From a virus: a stretch of DNA of 43,991 bases. Numbering within the stretch: position 1 is the first letter of the stretch; the number at the start of each line of letters is the position of its first letter. Below, in pieces: positions 27,101-34,560 of this stretch. Below the pieces are notes generated by a model. It was not told the DNA's origin, did not search any database, and saw nothing but the letters and a program-made list of their open reading frames with translations. Where the stretch lies: positions 1 through 43,991 of the IMG/VR virus record IMGVR_UViG_3300023196_000043, one strand, 5' to 3'. The translations under genes and the position numbers were made by a program.

Positions 27101-29031
27101 TTAGAAATACTGGTAAGACTGCCCTAATGTTTTATAGATCAGTAAAAAATAATAATCGTGAAGCTTTAGAGCTTTTTGATTTTCTTAGAGAAAGTGGAGT
27201 TGTTGAAGCTGGTATTGTAGCAGAACCTATCATTAGAAATGTTGCATTTATGGATAGCCCTGCTCAACTACTAACTCCTAAAGGTATTTTAAAAGGAGGG
27301 ATGGCAGCTTATAGAAAAGGTATTGTAGGTTTAGGTAAGGCGTATGGTGCAACAGATGCTTTTGGTAAAACTATTTTATTTTTTAATGAGTTGGATGGAC
27401 TTAAAAAAGCTTTTCCTGATTTACCAGAAGACGAGCTTCGTAAACTAGCTGCTAAAAGAACAACCGATAACTTCTGGACGTACAGCAGGGCTGCTCCTAT
27501 AGCTAGAGAAATTGCTCGTGTTCCTGTAATAGGTAACTATGTATTGTTTCCCAGTGAAGGAATACGTGTGCATAAAAATCTTATTAAGACTGCTGCAACA
27601 GATGTTGTGCAGGGTCTTTCAAGAGCGCAAAGAGGCGAGGCTGGCGGTATTGCACAAACACAAATGGGTCTGCGGCGCGTTGCAGGATTAACTGCTATGG
27701 GTTATGGAATGAGTTCGTTTGTAGAATCCAATAATGAAGGACGCGGAGTTTTTGGTAAAACAGAAGAAGTTATAAATGCTCTAATGCCAAGTTATTATAA
27801 AGATAAACTAAGATTTTATCTTGATCCCTTGCCACCACAAATTACAGAAGAAGGAACAAACTTTAATCGTTTTGTAAGAGCGGCTGCAAATTTTGTAAAC
27901 AGCGATAAGCAACAAAACTCTCCCGCTATTAAAGAAAATGACGATGGCGACATTGTTGTGCGTCTTCTTGTTAGTCCACAGTTTGATGCTTTTTCTGTTA
28001 CAAGAGAACCAGCAAGAATAGTAATGCAGTTGCTTGGAAATATAATTTCTGGTAAAGATATTAATGCAGATAATTATGCAGATAGAATGGAACAGGCAAT
28101 GAAAGATTTGCTAGGTACATATTTATCTCCCAAATTTGTAGCAGATGCAGTGTTAGATATTTTCAGCGGAAGTCAAAAAATCTTTGATCCTCTGTATGAA
28201 AAAACAGACAAAGAAAATATAGATAATATCTTTGAAGCAATTCTTAAAAGCAATATAGTTCCAGGTGCAAGGGATACAATAACAAGGGCAAAGGAAGCTT
28301 TAGCTGCAACTGATCCTGTAAGGCTAAAACAACTTAAAGATGAGCGTGCAGTTGAAAATTTTGGGATGCCTGTATCTATGGACGATTTTTTTACTTGGAT
28401 AACTACAGGTATGCGTGTTCAAAATATGTCTATAAATAGACAAATATCATTTAAAACATATCAAGATTTAAATCGTATTGGTATGACCGCTAAAAACTTT
28501 AGAAATTATTTAAGGCGTTTGCCAGCAGAAAGGTACACACCAGAAACAGAAACTGGAATCCTTGAAGAGTATGGAAAAATGCAAGTTCGTAGATTTGAAC
28601 TACTGCAAGAGCTTGGTACAAATGTAGCTAAGTATAAATCTTTATCTTATGAAGATAAAAGAGGAAAGGACCAAGAATATGGTGATAGAATCTGGAAAGA
28701 TTTAGATTCTCTTCTTAGAAGTAGCAAAGGAGAAGATTTAAAATTAGTAGGATTAACTGGTAGCAATGTATTAAAACCTAAAGACTACGTAGATACTTAT
28801 AAAGACTTTCTTAAAGAAGGACTATTTATGCCTGATAGTTTATCCTCTGGTACAGTAGAAGGAACTATGTTTATGGACGCTACTCAAACAATTCCTAATG
28901 AGTTTAGAGGTCCATTAATGAGTAAATTAAATAGACTTGACTCTGAACTTAGAGGGTTAGAAATTCAAGGAACTGACCCTCAAGAAATAGAAGAAATTAT
29001 AACTAACTTTATTCAAGAAAATCAGGAGTAA
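24193..29031 (+). CDS. giant internal virion / ejection protein, 1612 aa
   Basis: The longest gene, 11% of the window. Residues 3-20 and 48-65 are the same 18-residue peptide (TIKKLSPEEMSEIFGTPV), and FGTG units recur near 80 and 149, each followed about 20 residues on by a PTSE tetrapeptide; this N-terminal 180 residues looks unfolded. Next come mostly helical regions, with possible membrane-active stretches near 330-345 (DPVSWVGLIVSGGF) and 450-465. No transglycosylase or protease motif is recognised. Size and place before the lysis genes fit T7 gp16-type ejection proteins. Function inferred. Confidence 0.7.
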   Translation: MTTIKKLSPEEMSEIFGTPVPDTAAPSPVVPVQETQEEKKETPISSSTIKKLSPEEMSEIFGTPVSGTSATAVAPTDDPNIFGTGALSLVGNRASLVEQKKVPTSERRLAVPIVPEEEEKEELPPLPDVDPAVDDPALVEETEFPAAFGTGSLLVQSGTSRQNVQQMRDIPTSEEAEDIPFDVRFTTNQLQNQSITTTNGPPENYNVEDKDGNLVGYSAGKEWLFLADNLWKISNNGESFPDNYTDKMKADWLMKRASQVGNSFFELGDTILKNKDTDLYRNMLGIDLDKSNVSVEDQLYLWGKTLQMYDNTRGSGRTARYALQAIALDPVSWVGLIVSGGFRLLAKVVGLKTIGNLPLNYIKNQLTKNLTKKGFTQKQIDEALEFGSSSTISKNVLENSVNQVSRLGPVKGAAVAATYTGGYDLLDQTLRVQTNLQDEINLGQVAKSAAIGLVATPLAAIAPLPTVRAATKKLARQQDEAARFVGPKLPSEKVIIEPNPKDVAAKGAKNLPQRNIIIEGLGNVNSWLGRGLRETAGLPDRMAAAARKLNRPKIYSQMRLLNKELDKAVKNKNVNADDITEYMETGELPKNPKGTELDTEITDVIDRYRKTIYDNQEELSNLAGLNGDAKLGSQYTYDPKTGKGTIYYTRSYQAAYDPRFVEIIDRALKGKSVVAITGPEKRRKSKVLDAIDAGRSFYKQQLLEGLGGKNKGLRLSDENALDEAQIQALQKDPDSLFLNANQQAEIDGQLKAFVNHVSHAEDGLGIESWLNATTHTDNISKVLRKRNEQLDPKLRKLLGETTDPFEKLRETLKNQNDTIARARYIRDLDSYLKEVAARDPDSRYIEVSGILPFNLGPKKRIAVTSRPSLEGTKALEDYAQRLLGSGRAGKSDLMKDLYTSSNMFKLIDNNINLLNRSSTSKLMRVLQGIASFGQASQTLFDVPSAYMLNTIGMLQGLGINGVFLQPVKTFRNTGKTALMFYRSVKNNNREALELFDFLRESGVVEAGIVAEPIIRNVAFMDSPAQLLTPKGILKGGMAAYRKGIVGLGKAYGATDAFGKTILFFNELDGLKKAFPDLPEDELRKLAAKRTTDNFWTYSRAAPIAREIARVPVIGNYVLFPSEGIRVHKNLIKTAATDVVQGLSRAQRGEAGGIAQTQMGLRRVAGLTAMGYGMSSFVESNNEGRGVFGKTEEVINALMPSYYKDKLRFYLDPLPPQITEEGTNFNRFVRAAANFVNSDKQQNSPAIKENDDGDIVVRLLVSPQFDAFSVTREPARIVMQLLGNIISGKDINADNYADRMEQAMKDLLGTYLSPKFVADAVLDIFSGSQKIFDPLYEKTDKENIDNIFEAILKSNIVPGARDTITRAKEALAATDPVRLKQLKDERAVENFGMPVSMDDFFTWITTGMRVQNMSINRQISFKTYQDLNRIGMTAKNFRNYLRRLPAERYTPETETGILEEYGKMQVRRFELLQELGTNVAKYKSLSYEDKRGKDQEYGDRIWKDLDSLLRSSKGEDLKLVGLTGSNVLKPKDYVDTYKDFLKEGLFMPDSLSSGTVEGTMFMDATQTIPNEFRGPLMSKLNRLDSELRGLEIQGTDPQEIEEIITNFIQENQE
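24199..24252 (+). repeat. 54-bp perfect direct repeat, copy 1
   Basis: Identical to 24334-24387 over 54 bases, in frame, 135 bases apart. It encodes an 18-residue acidic peptide at the N-terminus of the giant virion protein. No synonymous differences exist, so the duplication is recent or held by gene conversion. Confidence 0.9.
24334..24387 (+). repeat. 54-bp perfect direct repeat, copy 2
   Basis: Second copy of the repeat at 24199-24252, encoding the same SPEEMSEIFGTP-containing peptide. The flanking bases differ on both sides, which sets the 54-base limit. Confidence 0.9.
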
Positions 29032-29036
29032 TTAAA

Positions 29037-29282
29037 ATGCCTAACGATCCCACTATGATTTGGAACGCAATACTAAGTATAGCATGTGGCTCATTTGTAT
29101 GGTGGGTGCGTGGCATCAGCCAACAAGTACAAGATACCAAGCGACGTATCGCTGACACACGAGAAGAAGCAGCTAAGACCTACGCTACTAAGAAAGAAGT
29201 AGATCAAGACCTAAATAAAATTATGAGTAGGTTTGATAGGCTTGAGGCCAAGCTGGATTCTTTTTTACTAAAGGTTAAATAA
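29037..29282 (+). CDS. membrane-anchored coiled-coil protein, 81 aa (holin/spanin-like)
   Basis: One hydrophobic segment (residues about 8-24, IWNAILSIACGSFVWWV) is followed by a charged coiled coil to the end. The layout is that of small lysis-associated membrane proteins and it is coupled to the endolysin by a one-base overlap (TAATGA). It could be a pinholin-like protein, an antiholin or an inner-membrane spanin-like subunit. The - strand holin at 30212 is a better holin candidate, so this one may be an accessory. Confidence 0.6.
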   Translation: MPNDPTMIWNAILSIACGSFVWWVRGISQQVQDTKRRIADTREEAAKTYATKKEVDQDLNKIMSRFDRLEAKLDSFLLKVK

Positions 29283-29662
29283 TGATAGACAATCCATTTT
29301 TTAGTATTAAAGAACTAGCCTGTAAAGGCACTGACCTATGTGACATGAGTGATGTCTTTATGGAAAAGCTTATTGCAGTCCGTAAGAAGTTTAACACTCC
29401 TATGATTATCACCTCTGGATACAGACACCCTGCTCACAACTCAGCTATCAATGGCGCACCTAACTCACCACATGTGTATGGTCGTGCTGTAGATGTAGCA
29501 GTACATGGTAAAGATGCCTATCGATTAATACGTATTGCTATAGAGTTTGGTATGACAGGGATAGGGGTATCCCAAAGAGGGCCAATTGAAAATAGATTTA
29601 TCCATTTAGATGATATGCCTAACGGAGAACACCCAAGGCCGTGGGTCTGGAGTTATAAATAA
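29282..29662 (+). CDS. endolysin, M15 family zinc peptidase
   Basis: Cuts peptide crosslinks of peptidoglycan to release progeny. A 126-aa protein with the Peptidase_M15 (VanY/D-Ala-D-Ala carboxypeptidase-like) zinc site: His64 and Asp71 in SPHVYGRAVDV and His108 in RFIHLDD. The preceding SGYRHPAHNSAIN (45-57) is the usual family landmark. It has no signal peptide, so it needs a holin to reach the wall. Last gene of the + block, next to the 81-aa membrane protein. Confidence 0.88.
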   Translation: MIDNPFFSIKELACKGTDLCDMSDVFMEKLIAVRKKFNTPMIITSGYRHPAHNSAINGAPNSPHVYGRAVDVAVHGKDAYRLIRIAIEFGMTGIGVSQRGPIENRFIHLDDMPNGEHPRPWVWSYK

Positions 29663-29718
29663 AGTTAAATCTACGCTATGGGGGTAGAGAGCGCCGTACA
29701 GAGCATGTAGCTTATTTC

Positions 29719-29734
29719 GGTAGGGTTACCTACC
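29719..29734. other. small hairpin at the convergence of the two gene blocks
   Basis: Six bases at 29719-29724 pair with 29729-29734 around a GTTA loop. The 67-base gap between endolysin and small terminase holds little else; there is no T-run on either strand, so if it ends transcription it would need Rho or another factor. Confidence 0.3.
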
Positions 29735-30209
29735 CAACAGCCTCCAACGGCTCTCCTGACGCATCCTCGGCAGCGTTTTCTTCCGTTTCAAAGAACAAAT
29801 CTGCATAATCTGTTTTAGACAGTAGGTCAATGACTTTTTCTTGGCCTAATGTATTAAGGCATCCTACAATTGCAGTCTCTAGTGACTCTTGATCTTTCGG
29901 TACACCAGTATCCGCATTAGCTCCCCTAACACGCCCCAATAATTCAAGTGCTTTAATGGCACTGTTAGTATGTCCATTGGTGGCAGCGTAGCTATATTGT
30001 TTTTCAATCTCTTCAATAACATTTACATTAGTTTCTAGTTCGTTCTCTAATGTGTGAACTCGTTCTACTACTTCGTCTATCTGTAGTAATCTATAGCCTT
30101 GGTTATATGCTGACTTATCTGAGTACCCTGCTGCCTTTGCAGCTTCGGTAGCATTGCGGTGCAGCACATATGCCTGTGCAAACTTTTCCTGTTTTTGATT
30201 TAGTGGCAT
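29730..30209 (-). CDS. terminase small subunit
   Basis: Recognises the packaging site and loads DNA onto the large terminase. A 159-aa protein. Its N-terminal segment (LNQKQEKFAQAYVLHRNATE then AAKAAGYSDKSAYNQGYRLL) is the helix-turn-helix of the Terminase_2 family, followed by a helical core (residues 45-105) and an acidic tail (ETEENAAEDASGEPLEA). It is on the strand opposite to the portal and capsid genes and lies last in the - block, far from the (unseen) large subunit. Confidence 0.85.
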   Translation of the reverse strand: MPLNQKQEKFAQAYVLHRNATEAAKAAGYSDKSAYNQGYRLLQIDEVVERVHTLENELETNVNVIEEIEKQYSYAATNGHTNSAIKALELLGRVRGANADTGVPKDQESLETAIVGCLNTLGQEKVIDLLSKTDYADLFFETEENAAEDASGEPLEAVG

Positions 30210-30211
30210 TG

Positions 30212-30616
30212 TTATTTCTTCATGTTGTTACGAGCAACGCCCTTCCACTTTTCTGCTGTACGCATACCGCCAAGGCCAAGCAGCGAGAGCAGGAGCGTCA
30301 TCAAAGCTTGTGTGTCTAGTGTGGGAAGAGTAACTACTGGATACCAGATAGCCAATCCCCAACTTGCAATGGGTGCAAAGATAAACTGCCATGCCAGTGC
30401 AAAGCAACATACCCACATGATAGCTGGTCTAGCTCCGCTTACAAACACAGAGGGGTGCTTGGCCTGTTCAATGTTAGCTTGTGCTTGCGCCATATCTAAC
30501 GCAATAATCTGACTTTTAAGTTCGGACTCTAGCTTAACACGTAGGTCTTTGTCTTCAACAAACTTATCAAGAACCTTACCAGCTACTCCGACAACTGAAT
30601 CTACAATTCCAATCAT
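30212..30616 (-). CDS. holin, GTA/3TM type
   Basis: A 134-aa protein with an N-terminal helical region and then two to three membrane segments: IMWVCCFALAWQFIFAPIAS (near 65-84), continuing into GLAIW, and ALMTLLLSLLGLGGM (about 104-118) before TAEKWKG. The R-P-x-I-M-W start and the GG-R-x-x-E-K-x-K-G end match the three-TM holin family found in gene transfer agents and marine phages. It makes the membrane lesion that lets the M15 endolysin reach the wall. Overlaps the methyltransferase stop (ATGA). Confidence 0.78.
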   Translation of the reverse strand: MIGIVDSVVGVAGKVLDKFVEDKDLRVKLESELKSQIIALDMAQAQANIEQAKHPSVFVSGARPAIMWVCCFALAWQFIFAPIASWGLAIWYPVVTLPTLDTQALMTLLLSLLGLGGMRTAEKWKGVARNNMKK

Positions 30617-31365
30617 GCTATTGTTCCATCCTTCTTTTTAAGACTTGTTACTTGGGGGTACATTTCAACTCTGTATCCTTCAACAATAAGATTATCTTCT
30701 TCGTCGGGTGTGTCAAAGAAAAGATATATTTTTATATCAGGATACTTACGTGACATATCAGCAAAAAAGTTTAGCCATGCCCTTGGTTTAAAAACAGAAA
30801 TGTGAACATTCGTACCATCTGCAAACTTTTTTAGTGCGGGTACACAGGCAATGTTAAAGAACACCATCTTACCAGCATAAGAAAGAACCTCTTCTAACAC
30901 CCAGAACAAGTCGGTCTCTGGTACATGCTCCATAACATCAGTACATATTACAGCATCAAAGGTTCCCTTCTGCCACTCGTCAGGAAGAACTGAATAAGGC
31001 TTGTAACCTGGATCGTAAAGGTGAAAAGAGTCGAGATTCCAAAGCTCTCCGAGAGGCTTGTCAATTTCATTTGTTAGCTTTGTGTATTTGTCTGTGTATA
31101 GTATACCCTTTCCTGCACCATAGTCTAGCAGATTGATGCAGTCATTTTTTTCTAGGTAACTTCCAATAATATCTACATATTTGAGAAGGCTTTTGCCATT
31201 AAACATTCCTTCAGCAGACTCGTGCATAACTTTATACTCAGACAAAAGTTCTTGATATTTTTCTGATGCGTTATGTTTATTATACTCAGTAGTATACTCT
31301 ATCTCTCGGTCGGGAACATGGCCCCACTGAGAAATTTTTGTATCTACCCAATTATCATCAGCCAT
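30613..31365 (-). CDS. class I SAM-dependent methyltransferase
   Basis: A 250-aa protein starting at the ATG at 31365, which has AAGGAT seven bases upstream; an earlier in-frame ATG lies deep in the previous gene. Motif I is LLDYGAGKG at about 79-87, the acidic motif follows near 120-130, and motif IV is ICTDVMEHVP near 138-147, typical of Methyltransf_11/23-like enzymes. The substrate is not evident. It overlaps the three-domain glycan protein by eight bases and so probably works in the same pathway, for example methylating a sugar. Confidence 0.82.
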   Translation of the reverse strand: MADDNWVDTKISQWGHVPDREIEYTTEYNKHNASEKYQELLSEYKVMHESAEGMFNGKSLLKYVDIIGSYLEKNDCINLLDYGAGKGILYTDKYTKLTNEIDKPLGELWNLDSFHLYDPGYKPYSVLPDEWQKGTFDAVICTDVMEHVPETDLFWVLEEVLSYAGKMVFFNIACVPALKKFADGTNVHISVFKPRAWLNFFADMSRKYPDIKIYLFFDTPDEEDNLIVEGYRVEMYPQVTSLKKKDGTIA

Positions 31366-33742
31366 TATAGTAATCCTTAAATTTAGGGCGGTCATCCCGC
31401 TTCTGATTTATTTTCCAGAGATCAGCTACCATTGTGTTTTCTCCATGAAAATCTAGCACACCATCCATGCCCTGATCTGCAAAAACTTTTTCACAGTCTT
31501 GAGCCATAGCTAGCAGTTCACCTGTAGTCCAATATGTTTTTTCTTCAACATTAACTTCAATGTACTTAGGCTTTGGTACTTCGCCACCCTCTACATCACC
31601 TGTTGTTTCTGTTTTTTCTTTATCTGATGGCTCTTCTCTGCAACAGTCGAAGCCCCACAGATGTATATTTCTAAAGCCCATCGTATGAAACACTCCAATA
31701 GACCGCATTGCTGCACAAGTACCGCCAGTAATAAGCGTAGCTCCTTGCGGAATACCAAGGCTATCTTCTACCTTAACTTGCTGATTGACAATCTCTTTGC
31801 CTTGCTCATGCTCCTGCCTAAGTGAGTCAGTATAGGCATGCCAGCCATATATAGAAGCTTTCTTTTCTAGAAGAAACTCAGTAACAGATGGGTCGGTCAT
31901 AGATGCTACAAAAAACTTTGTGCTTGTGTCAAGATTTTCAAACAAAGTTTGTCGAATAATGTTGTGTGTACTTTTACCTGTAATAGGTCTAGGGTCCAGT
32001 ACTACACAGCCCCACGGCTTAATACCATTGGCAAGTAGGTGAGGATAGGCATGTTTAACTGTTAGTACTTTAGCATCAGGATGCTCGTGTAAAAATCTTT
32101 TAAGTGCTTGATAGTCTAGGTATGGCCCTGCTGAAACAACAACTCCTGTTTCTTTGTGGGCAGGGTGCTTTGTAACCCATTGGTTGTCGCCAATAAGCTT
32201 CATGTTAGTTTGAATGTTGTTATTAATATACTCTCGCGGCACAGAGTCACGCGGGTTTACAATAATAGGAACACGCTTGAGAGTATCTGGCACATCTTCT
32301 AGGTTTTCGTTATTAAGAATAACTGCTAGATGCGTATGCCCACCGTCAGCTACTCTGTCACCAGAGGGAAGCACATACTTTCTGACTATACTCCGATCAT
32401 CGAATGTGGTCCAACCGCCTTCAATCTCAGGAGTTTTCTCCATCTTCTTAGTAGCCACGCCATCAAAAATCTTCTTAATGCCCTGCGCTTTTTCATCTGG
32501 TATTTTGTCATCGTCGTCCTTTGTAAAGTAATGATCCATAACAACTACTGGAACATCTTTTAAATGCTGATACTCAATCTCTACTGTTTCTTTGCTATTG
32601 CCGCTACCAATCAAAGCAAAGTTAATTTTTTCTTTATTAGTTGATGTAGTTTTAAAGTACATAGATAGGGTATCTCGCACATTCCCTTTAACTAAATCAA
32701 ATGAAAAGTCTTTGCCCTTGTTCTTCTGCATATGCTCTCTAAACTCATTGAGCCTATTCTCAACTGCCAACATTTTATTATGTGGCTTGGCATTGAACTC
32801 TACCTCATCTGTCTCAGACGTAGCATCTTCAAACAAATCAAAGCCAACATAATGCACAGTATCTGTATTGTCAAACGCTGCAAGAGCCATTTCAATAGCA
32901 CGGCCAGCGTTCCAAGTTCCTGTTTCAAGAATAGTAGAAGGCTTATAGAACCTAATTAGGTCTGCAAGTTGGCGATACCTGTTGGGAAGAATATCTGGAG
33001 ATGTTTCAGTATCAGATAGCTGAAGTATTCTGTTACCATCTTTGTCTCTAAGAGCAGCACTTTTTTTATCTCTAAGACAAGCAAACAAAGCATTGATGTA
33101 AGACTTTTCATTAGAAAGTTCTTCGTATCGCATACCATGTGCAACATAAATAGTACGCAGTCTATTAAGAATAAATGTATCGTGCCACTCTCTGTAGTTT
33201 AGAAACTCACCTGAGATAAACGCGCCTCTAAAATCTCCTAACAAGTCTACTGATGTCTGCCTAGATAAATTAAAGGCCATTAGATATTCTGTATTTCTAA
33301 GACAAAGCATATCAACCTTGTCTTCTTCGTCTGGGAACAGCTTGTCTAGTTCCTTGGCAGTAATTTTTTTCTTAGCTATAACATCAGGATCAATCCAAAC
33401 CATCCATGCGTCTGCATTATTAAACGCACACTCAGTCAGGGCAAGAACGCGAGGCAAGAACTTATGTGGGTTTAGGATATCCTGATAAGGAATCTGTCCA
33501 CCTTCAGTGCCATCATGTTCCTTATACTCTTCTAAGAATTTTGAATAATCTTCTAGAGTTTCTAGGTTATGATAGAAAATGTTTGGTGCTTGTGGCAGGG
33601 AGTACTTACTAATATCTATCTGATAATAATAGCAATGAAATTCAAAGCTTGGTTCCCAAATTTCTTTAAATTGATTTAATACTGTATTGGCTGTTTGATT
33701 TAAAATGTCTTCATTAAAACAAGTTACAATTTTATATTTCAT
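31358..33742 (-). CDS. three-domain protein: glycosyltransferase, methyltransferase-like, DUF115/MptE-like
   Basis: 794 aa if started at 33742, where ATG overlaps the stop of the GT8-like gene by 11 bases (upstream ATGs at 33754 and 33805 are less likely). Residues 1-230 are GT-A-like with a WIDPD acidic motif at 117-121. Residues about 255-430 are a Rossmann methyltransferase-like domain (ILETGTWNAG at 271-280). Residues about 530-740 resemble DUF115/MptE-like domains (VVVSAGPYLD, LTVKHAYPHLLANGIKPWG, then GGTCAAMRSIGVFHTMGFRN and LWGFDC) found in Maf-type flagellin glycosylation proteins. Likely builds or modifies a surface glycan; target unknown. Confidence 0.75.
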   Translation of the reverse strand: MKYKIVTCFNEDILNQTANTVLNQFKEIWEPSFEFHCYYYQIDISKYSLPQAPNIFYHNLETLEDYSKFLEEYKEHDGTEGGQIPYQDILNPHKFLPRVLALTECAFNNADAWMVWIDPDVIAKKKITAKELDKLFPDEEDKVDMLCLRNTEYLMAFNLSRQTSVDLLGDFRGAFISGEFLNYREWHDTFILNRLRTIYVAHGMRYEELSNEKSYINALFACLRDKKSAALRDKDGNRILQLSDTETSPDILPNRYRQLADLIRFYKPSTILETGTWNAGRAIEMALAAFDNTDTVHYVGFDLFEDATSETDEVEFNAKPHNKMLAVENRLNEFREHMQKNKGKDFSFDLVKGNVRDTLSMYFKTTSTNKEKINFALIGSGNSKETVEIEYQHLKDVPVVVMDHYFTKDDDDKIPDEKAQGIKKIFDGVATKKMEKTPEIEGGWTTFDDRSIVRKYVLPSGDRVADGGHTHLAVILNNENLEDVPDTLKRVPIIVNPRDSVPREYINNNIQTNMKLIGDNQWVTKHPAHKETGVVVSAGPYLDYQALKRFLHEHPDAKVLTVKHAYPHLLANGIKPWGCVVLDPRPITGKSTHNIIRQTLFENLDTSTKFFVASMTDPSVTEFLLEKKASIYGWHAYTDSLRQEHEQGKEIVNQQVKVEDSLGIPQGATLITGGTCAAMRSIGVFHTMGFRNIHLWGFDCCREEPSDKEKTETTGDVEGGEVPKPKYIEVNVEEKTYWTTGELLAMAQDCEKVFADQGMDGVLDFHGENTMVADLWKINQKRDDRPKFKDYYNG

Positions 33743-34511
33743 TAGTAAGTCCATGTAAGAGTAAGTAAGAGTAATCCATATTCCACTCGGCAGCGTACTG
33801 ACCATCTATGGATCGACGGCATTGCCAATCCTTAAACCAAGGACCACCAGTAGTAAAGTGTACGTTACGTGCCTCAAGGTCTTCAGGAGAGTGGTTGTCT
33901 AGCCAATTCCAATCCTCAGTAATCTTACCAATATCTGAAGCCTTGTCTGATAACCAGCCAAACTTATGTAGCCATGAGCCTGAGTTAGAATTAATTTCGT
34001 TTACTGTTAGCTTCTGATGTGCAGGATGTCCACAGTTCCATAACACAAAGCTCGACCAGTTTTTTCTAAAGTAATTTTCTTGTAGCTTACCATCCATCTT
34101 ATGTGTATCTTTAGGCGCGTAGTCATGCTGCACACAGAACAAAGGATAGAAGTCTGAATAATCTTGTGTTGTATAGTCCTCGAACAGTTCGATAATATCT
34201 GTTCTCATATACATATCACTGTCCATATACAAAGCCCATCCTTCATACATGTTAAGTGCTGGAACTAAGAACCGAGTGAAGCTAAAGTCTGTAGAGAATG
34301 GTCGCCCATCCTTGCTGTCAATAAACTGATCGTCTACAATATCAAACTGCCTATAGTATAGACCCATGCGTTCCATTGTAGGTCTCTTGATAGGTAAGAT
34401 TCTAATAGGCTCTGATGCTGTTCGCTCTATAGAAAACTTACATACATCATAAGCTGTCTGTTCGCGTGGATCGTATCCTATGTATACAGTAAATGGTAAT
34501 TTTTTAGCCAT
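33732..34511 (-). CDS. GT8-like glycosyltransferase
   Basis: A 259-aa GT-A-fold transferase: the opening strand VYIGYDPRE, FTRFLVPALNMYEGWALYMD near 78-97 with the metal-binding D97-S-D99, and the late motif VHFTTGGPWF near 216-225, which corresponds to the H-x-x-G-x-x-K/P-W region of glycogenin/GT8 enzymes. It transfers a sugar from a nucleotide sugar to an unknown acceptor. Its Shine-Dalgarno candidate AAAGGAT (34552-34558) is separated from the start by a hairpin. Confidence 0.8.
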   Translation of the reverse strand: MAKKLPFTVYIGYDPREQTAYDVCKFSIERTASEPIRILPIKRPTMERMGLYYRQFDIVDDQFIDSKDGRPFSTDFSFTRFLVPALNMYEGWALYMDSDMYMRTDIIELFEDYTTQDYSDFYPLFCVQHDYAPKDTHKMDGKLQENYFRKNWSSFVLWNCGHPAHQKLTVNEINSNSGSWLHKFGWLSDKASDIGKITEDWNWLDNHSPEDLEARNVHFTTGGPWFKDWQCRRSIDGQYAAEWNMDYSYLLLHGLTNEI

Positions 34512-34519
34512 ATAAATAG

Positions 34520-34551
34520 TTGTAGAGAGGAAGCTACAACCCCCTCTCTAC
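34520..34551 (-). promoter_or_regulatory. alternative hairpins between SD and start of the GT8-like gene
   Basis: Bases 34522-34530 pair perfectly with 34543-34551 (nine pairs, 12-base loop). A competing stem pairs 34520-34525 with 34534-34539 (six pairs, eight-base loop). They share bases, so only one forms at a time. The long stem would place AAAGGAT at 34552-34558 ten to eleven bases from the ATG; without it the distance is about 40. No U-run follows, so a terminator role is unlikely. Confidence 0.55.
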
Positions 34552-34560
34552 ATCCTTTCC

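Noticed and set aside
29670-29735. A tRNA-like look (GGTAGAGAGC and GGGTTACCTACCC) between endolysin and small terminase.
   Set aside because: No seven-base acceptor stem or proper anticodon arm can be formed; only a six-pair hairpin is real.
30222-30512. Plus-strand frame opposite the holin.
   Set aside because: The - strand frame has convincing membrane segments and overlaps its neighbours; the + frame has no ribosome site and no recognisable features.
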